The translations under genes were made by a program, and so were the position numbers. Below are positions 56,942-64,000 of a DNA stretch of 64,000 bases, one piece after another (the first letter of the stretch is position 1; each line of letters begins with the position of its first letter). This DNA is from Caballeronia turbans. GTDB taxonomy: Bacteria > Pseudomonadota > Gammaproteobacteria > Burkholderiales > Burkholderiaceae. The stretch spans positions 1 through 64,000 of the forward strand of contig FCOD02000029.1 in assembly GCA_001544655.2 (NCBI GenBank), in the 5' to 3' direction. The notes under the pieces were generated by a model. That model did no database searches, had not been told where the DNA came from, and worked only from the letters and a program-made list of their open reading frames with translations.

Positions 56942-57280
56942 ATGAGCATGAATATCGAATACGCGAAGACCGCGCCCGAGCGCGCCGAAATCGACGCGCT
57001 GAGCGGCCCGATGGTCGTCGAGTTCGGCACCGACTGGTGCGGCTTCTGCCGCGCCGCGCAGCCGCTCATCGCGCAGGCGTTCCAGGGTCATGGCGCGGTG
57101 AAGCATATGAAGATCGAAGACGGCAGCGGCCGACCGCTCGGCCGCTCGTTTCGCGTGAAGCTCTGGCCGACGCTCGTCTTCATGCTCGGCGGCAAGGAAG
57201 TCGCGCGCCTCGTGCGCCCCGGCGACGTCTCCGAAATACGCGACGCGCTCGCGCTCATCGACGAACCGCTCGCGCAATAG
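56942..57280 (+). CDS. thioredoxin-family protein
   Basis: A 112-residue thioredoxin fold with the active site WCGFC (FGTDWCGFCRAAQPLI) and the cis-Pro in KLWPTLVFMLGGKEVARLV. The WCGFC dipeptide differs from the WCGPC of classical thioredoxin, which usually changes redox potential. No signal peptide, so it is cytoplasmic. It stands alone between the repeat-domain genes and the tetronate cluster; a role as a disulfide reductase is inferred. Confidence 0.88.
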   Translation: MSMNIEYAKTAPERAEIDALSGPMVVEFGTDWCGFCRAAQPLIAQAFQGHGAVKHMKIEDGSGRPLGRSFRVKLWPTLVFMLGGKEVARLVRPGDVSEIRDALALIDEPLAQ

Positions 57281-57339
57281 CGTTCCTCCGAGGGTTATTC
57301 CTCGGTCAACGCCGCTCCCGAAACTTGTATGATGACCCG

Positions 57340-58071
57340 ATGACTTTACGCGTTCCATCGAGTCGCATGTTCGAGAAGATCCCGCCGCGCGCCCTGTCGG
57401 ACACGGTCGCGCAGAAATTGCAGAAGCTCATCGAGACCGGCAGCTTCGCCACGACCGGCAAGCTGCCGACCGAAGCCGTGCTCGCGCAGGAATTCGGCGT
57501 GAGCCGCACCGTGATCCGCGAAGCCATCTCACGGCTGAAGAACGAAGGCATGGTCGAGCCGCGCCAGGGCAGCGGTGTGTTCATCGTGGAGCGGGCGGGC
57601 ATCCGGCCGTTGCGCATCGATTACGCGCAGGCCGTCGAGCCGGGCGCGGTCGTCCAGATTCTCGCGCTGCGCCGGGCGATCGAGGCCGAAGTCGCGTCCG
57701 AGGCCGCGCTGCGCCGCACCGACGAGCACCTGGCCGCTATCGATGACGCCCTCGGGCGCATCGACGAAGCGGTTCGCGAAGGCAGGGACGGCGTCGCGGA
57801 AGACGTCGCGTTCCATCGCGAAATCGCGAACGCGACCGGCAACCCGTACTTCCTGAAAACCCTCACCTTTCTGAATCAGTATCTCGAAGCCGGCACGCTC
57901 GTCACGCGCGGCAACGAGGCGCTGCGCGAGGACTTCATGCGTCAGGTGCGCGAGGAGCACGCGGCGATCGTCGAGGCGATCCGCTCGCGCGATTCGGTCG
58001 CCGCGCGCAACGCCGCCCAGACCCATCTCATCAACGCCGCGCGCCGCCTGGCGGAAGCGGGCATCTGCTAA
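57340..58071 (+). CDS. GntR/FadR-family regulator of the tetronate operon
   Basis: A 243-residue FadR-type protein: winged helix in LPTEAVLAQEFGVSRTVIRE and AISRLKNEGMVEPRQGSGVF, then an all-helical FCD effector domain with the metal-binding style FHREIANATGNPYF and EEHAAIVEAIRSRD. It begins a rightward cluster and lies 21 bases before ltnD, so it is probably the local regulator responding to a tetronate or its keto form. The first nine residues could be absent if the ATG at 57367 is used. Confidence 0.87.
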   Translation: MTLRVPSSRMFEKIPPRALSDTVAQKLQKLIETGSFATTGKLPTEAVLAQEFGVSRTVIREAISRLKNEGMVEPRQGSGVFIVERAGIRPLRIDYAQAVEPGAVVQILALRRAIEAEVASEAALRRTDEHLAAIDDALGRIDEAVREGRDGVAEDVAFHREIANATGNPYFLKTLTFLNQYLEAGTLVTRGNEALREDFMRQVREEHAAIVEAIRSRDSVAARNAAQTHLINAARRLAEAGIC

Positions 58072-58092
58072 TTCATCGGGAAGAGAAACGCT

Positions 58093-58989
58093 ATGACGAG
58101 AAACGTGGGAGTCATCGGCCTGGGCGCAATGGGCATGGGCGTCGCGCGTTCGTTGCTGCGCGCGGGCTTCGCCGTCCATGCGTACGATGTGAAGAAGCCC
58201 GCGCTCGATGCGTTCGCGGCCGAAGGCGGCCTTGCGTGCGCGTCGCCGGCGGAACTGGGCGGCAAGTGCGAGGTCGTGCTGACGGTCGTCGTCAACGCGG
58301 CGCAGACGGAGGCTGTGCTGTTCGGTGAGAACGGTGCGCTCGAGGCGATGAAACCCGGCAGCGTCGTGCTCGCATGCGCGACGGTATCGCCGCAATTCGC
58401 CGCCGACCTCGGCCGGCGCATCGGGGAAAAAGGCGTGTTGCTGCTCGACGCGCCCCTGTCCGGCGGCGCGGCCAAGGCCAATTCCGGCGACATGACGATG
58501 ATGACCTCCGGCCCGGCCGACGCCTACGCCGCGTGCGAAGACGTGCTCGGTGCGATTGCGGGCAAGGTCTATCGTCTCGGCGACGCGCACGGCGCGGGCT
58601 CGAAGGTGAAGATCATCAATCAACTGCTCGCGGGCGTGCATATCGCCGCGGCCGCCGAAGCGATGGCGCTCGGCCTGCGCGAAGGCGTCGATCCCGATGC
58701 GCTCTACGACGTCATCACGCACAGCGCCGGCAACTCGTGGATGTTCGAGAACCGCGTGCCGCACATTCTGGCGGGCGACTACACGCCGCTTTCCGCCGTC
58801 GATATTTTCGTGAAGGACCTCGGCCTCGTGCTCGATACGGCGCGCACGTCGAAATTCCCGCTGCCGCTCTCGGCGGCGGCGCACCAGATGTTCATGATGG
58901 CGTCCACCGCCGGCCACGGCGGCGAGGACGATTCCGCGGTCATCAAGATTTTTCCGGGCATCGACATCCCGAAGGGAGCGAAGGAATGA
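58093..58989 (+). CDS. ltnD: L-threonate 2-dehydrogenase (beta-hydroxyacid dehydrogenase family)
   Basis: A 298-residue protein of the 3-hydroxyisobutyrate dehydrogenase type. NAD motif GLGAMGMGVARSLL, substrate loop APLSGGAAKANSGDMTMM and catalytic Lys in GAGSKVKIINQLLAGVH are intact. In tetronate gene clusters this enzyme oxidises L-threonate to 2-oxo-tetronate. Its last bases overlap the otnK start (ATGA), so the assignment to L-threonate rests on the family plus the otnK-otnC-otnI neighbours. Confidence 0.86.
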   Translation: MTRNVGVIGLGAMGMGVARSLLRAGFAVHAYDVKKPALDAFAAEGGLACASPAELGGKCEVVLTVVVNAAQTEAVLFGENGALEAMKPGSVVLACATVSPQFAADLGRRIGEKGVLLLDAPLSGGAAKANSGDMTMMTSGPADAYAACEDVLGAIAGKVYRLGDAHGAGSKVKIINQLLAGVHIAAAAEAMALGLREGVDPDALYDVITHSAGNSWMFENRVPHILAGDYTPLSAVDIFVKDLGLVLDTARTSKFPLPLSAAAHQMFMMASTAGHGGEDDSAVIKIFPGIDIPKGAKE

Positions 58990-60263
58990 CGCAGACGGCG
59001 CAGACACTGCTCGGCTGTATCGCCGACGATTTCACGGGGGCGACCGATCTCGCCAACATGCTCGTGCGCGGCGGCATGCGCACGGTGCAGACCATTGGCA
59101 TTCCCGAAGCGGGCACGCTAATCGATGCGGACGCGATCGTCGTCGCGCTGAAATCGCGCACGATTCCCGCCGCCGAGGCCGTGCGCCAGTCGCTCGACGC
59201 GCTCGAATGGCTGCGCGCGCAGGGATGCCGCCAGTTCTTCTTCAAGTATTGCTCGACCTTCGATTCCACCGATAAGGGCAACATCGGCCCCGTTTCGGAC
59301 GCGTTGCTCGATGCGCTGAAGGCAGATTTCACGATCGCCTGCCCCGCGTTTCCCGAGAACGGCCGCACGATCTTTCGCGGCAATCTGTTTGTCGGGGATG
59401 TGTTGCTGAACGAGTCGGGCATGGAGAATCATCCGCTCACGCCGATGACCGATCCGAACCTCGTGCGCGTCTTGCAGCGTCAGACGCAATCGAAAGTCGG
59501 GCTGATCCGCTACGACACGATCGCCAAGGGCGCGGACGCGATCCGGGCGCGCATCGACGAGTTGAAGAAAGACGGCGTGCGCCTCGCCATCGCCGATGCC
59601 ATATCCGACGCCGATCTCTACACGCTGGGCGACGCGTGCCGCGAACTTGCGCTCATCACGGGCGGCTCGGGCATCGCGCTCGGGCTTCCGCAAAACTTCC
59701 GCGCCGCGAACCTGCTCGCGCATGCGGAACATGCCGCCGATCTGCCGAAAATCGAAGGCAAGTCGGTGGTGCTGGCGGGCAGCGCATCGAAGGCGACGAA
59801 CGCGCAGGTCGCGCACTGGCGCGAGTCGAAGCCGGGTTTCCGTATCGATCCGCTGGCGCTGTCGCGCGGCGAGCCGGTCGTGCAAAACGCTGTCGAATTC
59901 GCGCGCACGCACAACGAGCCTGTGCTCATTTACGCGACTTCGTCGCCCGATGAAGTAAAGGCGGTGCAGAAGGAACTGGGCGTCGAGAAGGCGGGGCAAC
60001 TGGTCGAAGACGCGCTCGCGTCCATCGCGCGCACGCTGCGCGACGAAGGCTGCGTCAAGTTCGTCGTGGCGGGCGGCGAGACCTCGGGCGCGGTCGTGCA
60101 GGCGCTCGATGTGCGCACGCTGCGCATCGGGCCGCAGATCGATCCGGGCGTGCCGGCGACGCAGTCGATCGGCGCGAATGCCGATGAATCGCTGGCCCTC
60201 GCGCTCAAGTCCGGCAATTTCGGCGCGACCGATTTCTTCGAGAAGGCGTTGAAGGCACTGTGA
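58986..60263 (+). CDS. otnK: 3-oxo-tetronate 4-kinase
   Basis: A 425-residue DUF1537-family (four-carbon acid sugar) kinase. N-terminal IADDFTGATDLANML gives the substrate-binding Asp pair, LAGSASKATNAQVAHW the linker region and VVAGGETSGAVVQAL the C-terminal ATP site. The family phosphorylates 3-oxo-tetronates at O4 before decarboxylation. It is coupled to both neighbours by overlapping stop and start codons. The long in-frame extension upstream, over ltnD, is not real. Confidence 0.9.
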   Translation: MTQTAQTLLGCIADDFTGATDLANMLVRGGMRTVQTIGIPEAGTLIDADAIVVALKSRTIPAAEAVRQSLDALEWLRAQGCRQFFFKYCSTFDSTDKGNIGPVSDALLDALKADFTIACPAFPENGRTIFRGNLFVGDVLLNESGMENHPLTPMTDPNLVRVLQRQTQSKVGLIRYDTIAKGADAIRARIDELKKDGVRLAIADAISDADLYTLGDACRELALITGGSGIALGLPQNFRAANLLAHAEHAADLPKIEGKSVVLAGSASKATNAQVAHWRESKPGFRIDPLALSRGEPVVQNAVEFARTHNEPVLIYATSSPDEVKAVQKELGVEKAGQLVEDALASIARTLRDEGCVKFVVAGGETSGAVVQALDVRTLRIGPQIDPGVPATQSIGANADESLALALKSGNFGATDFFEKALKAL

Positions 60264-60904
60264 TGGCATCGAACGAACATTCCATTCGCGAAGAGATCTG
60301 CGTCACCGGCAAGAGCCTGTACGAGCGGCGCTATACGGTCGGCAGTGCGGGCAACATCAGCGCGCGGCTCGATGACGGCTGGCTCATCACGCCGACGGAT
60401 GCGTGCCTTGGCCGCCTCGATCCAAACGACATCGCGAAGGTCGATCTTCAGGGCAATCACGTGTCGGGCGGACGGCCGTCGAAGACGCTCGCGCTGCATC
60501 GACGCATCTACGAGAGCAATGCGGATGCGCGCGGCGTGGTGCATACGCATTCGACGCATCTCGTGGCGCTGACGCTGGCGGGCGTCTGGAAGAAGGAAGA
60601 TGTCCTGCCGCCGATCACGCCGTACTACGTGATGAAGGTGGGCCACGTGCCACTGATCGAATATCGCCGTCCGGGCGATGCGGCCGTGGCGGAGGAAGTG
60701 GCGGCGCTGGCGTCGAAGGTGCGCGCGGTGTTGCTGGAGCGCCTTGGGCCGGTGGTGTGGGAGAAATCGGTGTCGCACGCGAGTTACGCGCTGGAGGAGC
60801 TGGAGGAGACGGCGCGGCTGTATCTATCGACGATGCCGCGCCCCGAGCCGTTACCGGAAGCGGCGATCGAGGATTTGCGAGCGACATTCAACGCCCGATG
60901 GTAA
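60263..60904 (+). CDS. otnC: 3-oxo-tetronate 4-phosphate decarboxylase
   Basis: A 213-residue class II aldolase/adducin-fold protein: SAGNISARLDDGWLITPTD, GVVHTHSTHLVALTLAGVW with zinc-binding His residues, and IEYRRPGD. In the tetronate pathway it decarboxylates the kinase product to dihydroxyacetone phosphate and CO2. ATG at 60263 overlaps the otnK stop by one base; a GTG three bases earlier is also possible. A half copy of the composite repeat lies between it and otnI. Confidence 0.88.
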   Translation: MASNEHSIREEICVTGKSLYERRYTVGSAGNISARLDDGWLITPTDACLGRLDPNDIAKVDLQGNHVSGGRPSKTLALHRRIYESNADARGVVHTHSTHLVALTLAGVWKKEDVLPPITPYYVMKVGHVPLIEYRRPGDAAVAEEVAALASKVRAVLLERLGPVVWEKSVSHASYALEELEETARLYLSTMPRPEPLPEAAIEDLRATFNARW

Positions 60905-60906
60905 AG

Positions 60907-61134
60907 AAATGCCGGTCGGCCGCGCAGCGGGCCGGAGCCGTGTGGTGCGGAACCAGTGAGTGAAGCGGAGCGAGGCGACAGACCGTGCGCGATCCAAGCC
61001 GGGTGAGTCTTATGAGGGCGACACTCAGGCCGCCCACGCTCACCTGGCAAGCACGGCCAACTTTGCAGCAGCAAAGAAAGTGACTGCCGCCCCAGACAGG
61101 GGCACAGCCAGCAGACCGACAAGAAATCAGGATT
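60907..61134. repeat. half copy of the composite repeat inside the tetronate operon
   Basis: This stretch aligns with only the right part of the composite repeat: the core tail GGGCCGGAGCC, then GACAGACCGTGCGCGATCC, GAGGGCGACACTCAGGC, and the arm tip GCAGCAGCAAAGAAAGTGAC. About 40 bases present in the full copies (CTGCGTGTGACCGCGGGC and following) are deleted, which removes one side of the usual hairpin. It has the same direction as copy B. It separates otnC from otnI by 269 bases in an otherwise tightly packed operon. Confidence 0.8.
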
Positions 61135-61173
61135 CCACGAGAGCCGAACCAGATCAAACCAGGAGCAACGCAA

Positions 61174-61962
61174 ATGCCAAAATTCGCCGCAAACCTGACG
61201 ATGATGTACACGGAGCACCCGTTCCTGGACCGTTTCGCCGCAGCATCGAAAGACGGCTTCAAGGCGGTTGAATTCCTGTTCCCGTACGAATTCGCAGCGA
61301 AGGACATCGAGCAACGCTTGAAGGACAACGGCCTGACGCAAGCGCTCTTCAACGCCCCGCCGGGCGACTGGGCGAAGGGCGAGCGCGGCATCGCGTCCTT
61401 GGCGGGCCGTGAAGAGGAATTCAGGCAGAGCGTGGCAAAAGGCCTCGAATACGCCGCCGTGCTGGGCAACAAAAAACTGCACGTGATGGCGGGCCTGATC
61501 GCGGCGGATCAGCCAAGAGAAAAACACCGCGCGGTGTATCTGAAGAATCTCGAATACGCGGCGAAGGAAGCGGAAAAGGCGGGCATCGGCATCGTGATCG
61601 AGCCGATCAACACGCGCGACATTCCCGGTTTCTTCCTGAACCGCCAGGACGACGCGCAAGCCATTTGCGACGAAATCGGCGCGCCTAACCTGCAAGTGCA
61701 GTTCGATATCTACCACTGCCAGATCGTCGAAGGCGATATCGAGATGAAGCTCAGACGCGACATGAAGCGCCCGAACGCGGGCATCGGCCACATTCAGATC
61801 GCGGGCGTGCCGCAGCGGCACGAGCCGAGCATCGGCGAACTCAATTATCCGTATCTGTTCGAGCTGATCGATTCGCTCGGCTACGAAGGCTGGATCGGCT
61901 GCGAATACAAGCCGAAGGCGGGCACGAGCGAAGGCCTCGGCTGGCTCAAACCTTATCTGTGA
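61174..61962 (+). CDS. otnI: 2-oxo-tetronate isomerase (hydroxypyruvate isomerase-like)
   Basis: A 262-residue TIM-barrel protein of the Hyi family: [39 protein letters not shown] (catalytic Glu), [15 protein letters not shown] and [17 protein letters not shown] (second Glu). In the tetronate pathway it converts 2-oxo-tetronate to 3-oxo-tetronate for OtnK. denD starts 16 bases after it. A ribosome site (CCAGGAGCAACG) stands ahead of the start, so it is translated independently of otnC across the repeat. Confidence 0.88.
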   Translation: MPKFAANLTMMYTEHPFLDRFAAASKDGFKAVEFLFPYEFAAKDIEQRLKDNGLTQALFNAPPGDWAKGERGIASLAGREEEFRQSVAKGLEYAAVLGNKKLHVMAGLIAADQPREKHRAVYLKNLEYAAKEAEKAGIGIVIEPINTRDIPGFFLNRQDDAQAICDEIGAPNLQVQFDIYHCQIVEGDIEMKLRRDMKRPNAGIGHIQIAGVPQRHEPSIGELNYPYLFELIDSLGYEGWIGCEYKPKAGTSEGLGWLKPYL

Positions 61963-61978
61963 GAAAGGAAGCGATTAC

Positions 61979-62944
61979 ATGAAAATTCTCATCACCGGCG
62001 GCGCGGGCTTTCTTGGTCAGCGGCTCGCGAAGCGCCTTCTCGAGCGCAATGAACTCAACGGCAAGCCGGTCACGGAACTGGTGCTGCTCGACGTCGCGCG
62101 CCCGAACGACGAACGACTGCTCGCCGACCAACGCGTGCGCGCCGAAACCGGCGACATCTCCGATCCGGCCGTGCTGCAACGCCACATCGACACGCAGACC
62201 GAAGCCATCTTCCACCTTGCCGCGATCGTGAGCGGCCAGGCCGAAGCAGACTTCGATCTCGGCATGAAGATCAATCTCGACGCGTCGCGGGCGTTGCTCG
62301 AAGTGTGCCGCGCTGCGGGCCATAAGCCGCGCGTCGTGTTCACGAGTTCGGTCGCGGTGTATGGCGGCACGCTGCCCGATGTCGTGCAGGACGACACCGC
62401 GCTCAATCCGCAATCGTCGTACGGGACGCAGAAAGCGATCGCCGAGTTGCTGCTCTCCGACTACGCGCGGCGCGGTTTCGTCGATGGCCGCGTGCTGCGC
62501 CTGCCGACCATCAGCGTGCGGCCCGGCAAGCCGAACGCGGCGGCGTCGTCGTTTGCGAGCGGCATCATTCGCGAGCCGCTGAACGGCGAGCGCTCGACGT
62601 GTCCTGTCGATGGCGACACGCGCGTCTGGGTTCTGTCGCCGAAAAGCGCGATCGAAGCGCTGATCGCGGGCTGCGAGATCGATCGCGCGAAGCTCGGGCT
62701 CCGGCCGGTCATCAATCTGCCGGGCTTGTCGGTCAGCGTGAACGAGATGGTCGCGGCGCTGCGCGAAGTGGCGGGCGAGGAAGCGGTGCAGCGCATCGAC
62801 TGGCAGCGCGACGAACGCATCGAGAAAATCGTCTGCAGCTGGCCCGGCGCGTGGAACCCGGCACGCGCGGAGCAACTCGGCCTCGTGGGCGACAAGAATT
62901 TCGCCGACGTGATCCGCGCCTATATCGCCGACGAACGCGGCTGA
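61979..62944 (+). CDS. denD: D-erythronate 2-dehydrogenase (NAD-dependent epimerase/dehydratase fold)
   Basis: A 321-residue extended SDR protein. NAD motif ITGGAGFLGQRLAKRLLE, catalytic Ser in VFTSSVAVYGG and YxxxK in SSYGTQKAIAEL. DenD oxidises D-erythronate to 2-oxo-tetronate, so together with LtnD it lets one isomerase-kinase-decarboxylase set serve both four-carbon acids. It is the last gene of the operon, with a clear stop and about 280 bases of non-coding DNA before the next gene. Confidence 0.87.
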   Translation: MKILITGGAGFLGQRLAKRLLERNELNGKPVTELVLLDVARPNDERLLADQRVRAETGDISDPAVLQRHIDTQTEAIFHLAAIVSGQAEADFDLGMKINLDASRALLEVCRAAGHKPRVVFTSSVAVYGGTLPDVVQDDTALNPQSSYGTQKAIAELLLSDYARRGFVDGRVLRLPTISVRPGKPNAAASSFASGIIREPLNGERSTCPVDGDTRVWVLSPKSAIEALIAGCEIDRAKLGLRPVINLPGLSVSVNEMVAALREVAGEEAVQRIDWQRDERIEKIVCSWPGAWNPARAEQLGLVGDKNFADVIRAYIADERG

Positions 62945-63223
62945 ATCCCACTTCTTGCATCATCGATTCGTTCTGCACCGGGCGTCGCGCGCGCGATGCC
63001 CGCGTCCCCGCGCGCCTGTCATGCTTACATGCGCATTTCCGGGCTACACTTGTCTCTTAAATGTGACGAACGTCGGCCCGGCGCCGCGTGCACCGCGTTG
63101 AACCACGAGCGGCCGCAAGCTCGTATCTCTTTCGCTTTCGTGCTTCTTGCGCCTTCGCAACGCCGGCATCGCGGCGCGCGTCCCGTCGTCCCGTGACCAC
63201 ACCTTCCCGCGCGGGAGATTCCC

Positions 63224-64000
63224 ATGTTGTTGCATCAGCTAGTCGATCGATTCGGCCCGGCGATCGTATTCATTAACGTAATGGGCTCGGCACTCGGGCT
63301 TCCGGTGCCCGCGATGCCGACGATGATCGTCGTCGGCGCCTCCATCGCGCTGATGGCCGTGAACGGCGGCGCGTTCTGGCCCGCGCTGCTCGGCGTGCTG
63401 TGCGTCGCGGTGGCGGGCGGCGTGCTCGGCGATCTCGTCTGGTTCCAGGGCGGGCGCAAGTACGGCGACAAGACGCTCAAGACCATCTGCAAGCTGTCCC
63501 TGTCGCGCGATACGTGCGTGAAGAAGACAGAACGTTTCTTCGGCCGCTGGGGCGTGCGGATTCTGCTCGTCGCGAAGTTCATCCCCGGTCTTTCGCTCGT
63601 GTCCGTGCCGCTCGCGGGCGCGATGGGCGTGAAGCTGCGCAGCTTCATCGCGCACGATGGCGCGGGCATCGCGCTGTGGGGCGCGGTCGGGCTGAGCGTC
63701 GGCGTCATCTTCGCGGCGCAGCTGGAAATGGTCTTCGCGATGATCTCGCAGCTCGGGCGACAGGCGGTGGCCGTCGTCGCGGTGCTGCTCGCGGTCTACG
63801 TCGCGTATCGCTGGTGGCGCCGCCGCGCGCTCATGGCGACGCTGGAAAAGGCGCGCATCAGCGTGGACGAGCTGTATGCGCTGATGAACGACGAGCCGCT
63901 GCCCGTGATCTTCGATATTCGCTCGCCGGAGAAGCGCATGCTCGATCCGGCCGCGATTCCCGGCTCTCTCTTCGCCGACGAGCGCGATCTCGCGAAGATC
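63224..64000 (+). CDS. DedA-family membrane protein with C-terminal rhodanese domain (partial)
   Basis: Open to the window end (259 codons shown). The DedA/VTT region has about five membrane helices, with GDLVWFQGGRKYGDKTLKT and the conserved FIPGLSLVSVPLAGAMG (the re-entrant Gly/Pro motif). After a helix ending YRWWRRRA, residues from about 235 begin a rhodanese-like domain (PLPVIFDIRSPEKRM, IPGSLFAD), which continues past the window. DedA proteins move lipid carriers or act in membrane homeostasis. A purine-rich site GCGGGAGA precedes the ATG at 63224. Confidence 0.87.
   Translation, partial: MLLHQLVDRFGPAIVFINVMGSALGLPVPAMPTMIVVGASIALMAVNGGAFWPALLGVLCVAVAGGVLGDLVWFQGGRKYGDKTLKTICKLSLSRDTCVKKTERFFGRWGVRILLVAKFIPGLSLVSVPLAGAMGVKLRSFIAHDGAGIALWGAVGLSVGVIFAAQLEMVFAMISQLGRQAVAVVAVLLAVYVAYRWWRRRALMATLEKARISVDELYALMNDEPLPVIFDIRSPEKRMLDPAAIPGSLFADERDLAKI

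Noticed and set aside
57318-57342. TTGTATGATGAC ahead of the GntR gene as an operator
   Set aside because: Only one half resembles a GntR site and symmetry is poor; not strong enough to list.

Overview
The window is high-GC chromosomal DNA from a betaproteobacterium. Gene families, codon bias, a Gram-negative Porin_4-type porin and a family of composite intergenic repeats (two full copies, one half copy) point to the Burkholderiaceae, most likely Caballeronia or Paraburkholderia; this is inferred from protein and repeat character, not from a search.

Positions 1-29.3 kb are a methylated-amine (quaternary ammonium) catabolic region. It starts with the end of a dipeptidase, a V4R-like protein, then dimethylglycine demethylase (dgcAB), its electron-transfer flavoprotein (etfAB) and glycine betaine monooxygenase (gbcAB), followed by an orphan glycine-betaine binding protein. 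Next come purU (one-carbon unit disposal), a LysR regulator divergent from choline sulfatase (betC) with choX, a two-domain glycosyltransferase, a porin, a GbdR-like GlxA/AraC regulator, an unusual acetoacetyl-CoA-synthetase-like/carrier/thioesterase protein, a second choline/carnitine-type binding protein and the carnitine genes cdhC-cdhA-cdhB. Together these would convert choline sulfate, glycine betaine and L-carnitine towards sarcosine; betAB and the sarcosine oxidase genes are not in the window. A copper ATPase with a canonical CueR-type promoter closes the region.

Positions 29.3-44.7 kb hold mixed genes: a DUF1254/DUF1214 lipoprotein, a large DUF748 (AsmA-like) protein, a DUF29 protein, an MFS drug exporter, an amino-acid binding protein with an aminotransferase, a LysR regulator, a LivJ-like binding protein, and a MarR-SDR-thiolase group sharing one palindromic operator, where the marR transcript is predicted to be leaderless.

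Positions 44.8-51.6 kb are a LacI-controlled sugar or polyol operon (ABC ATPase, permease, binding protein, TIM-barrel isomerase, Gfo/Idh/MocA dehydrogenase). Between 51.6 and 52.3 kb lie decayed remnants of a two-gene module including a DUF1493 gene with an in-frame stop. Then follow gnd, a GIY-YIG-like protein, a ketopantoate reductase-family gene, and an AT-richer island with two small genes built from three copies of an unrecognised ~70-residue domain, which is the best candidate for something undescribed.

Positions 57.3-62.9 kb are a tetronate pathway: GntR regulator, L-threonate dehydrogenase (ltnD), otnK, otnC, otnI and D-erythronate dehydrogenase (denD), with a half copy of the composite repeat inside the operon. 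The window ends inside a DedA-rhodanese membrane protein.
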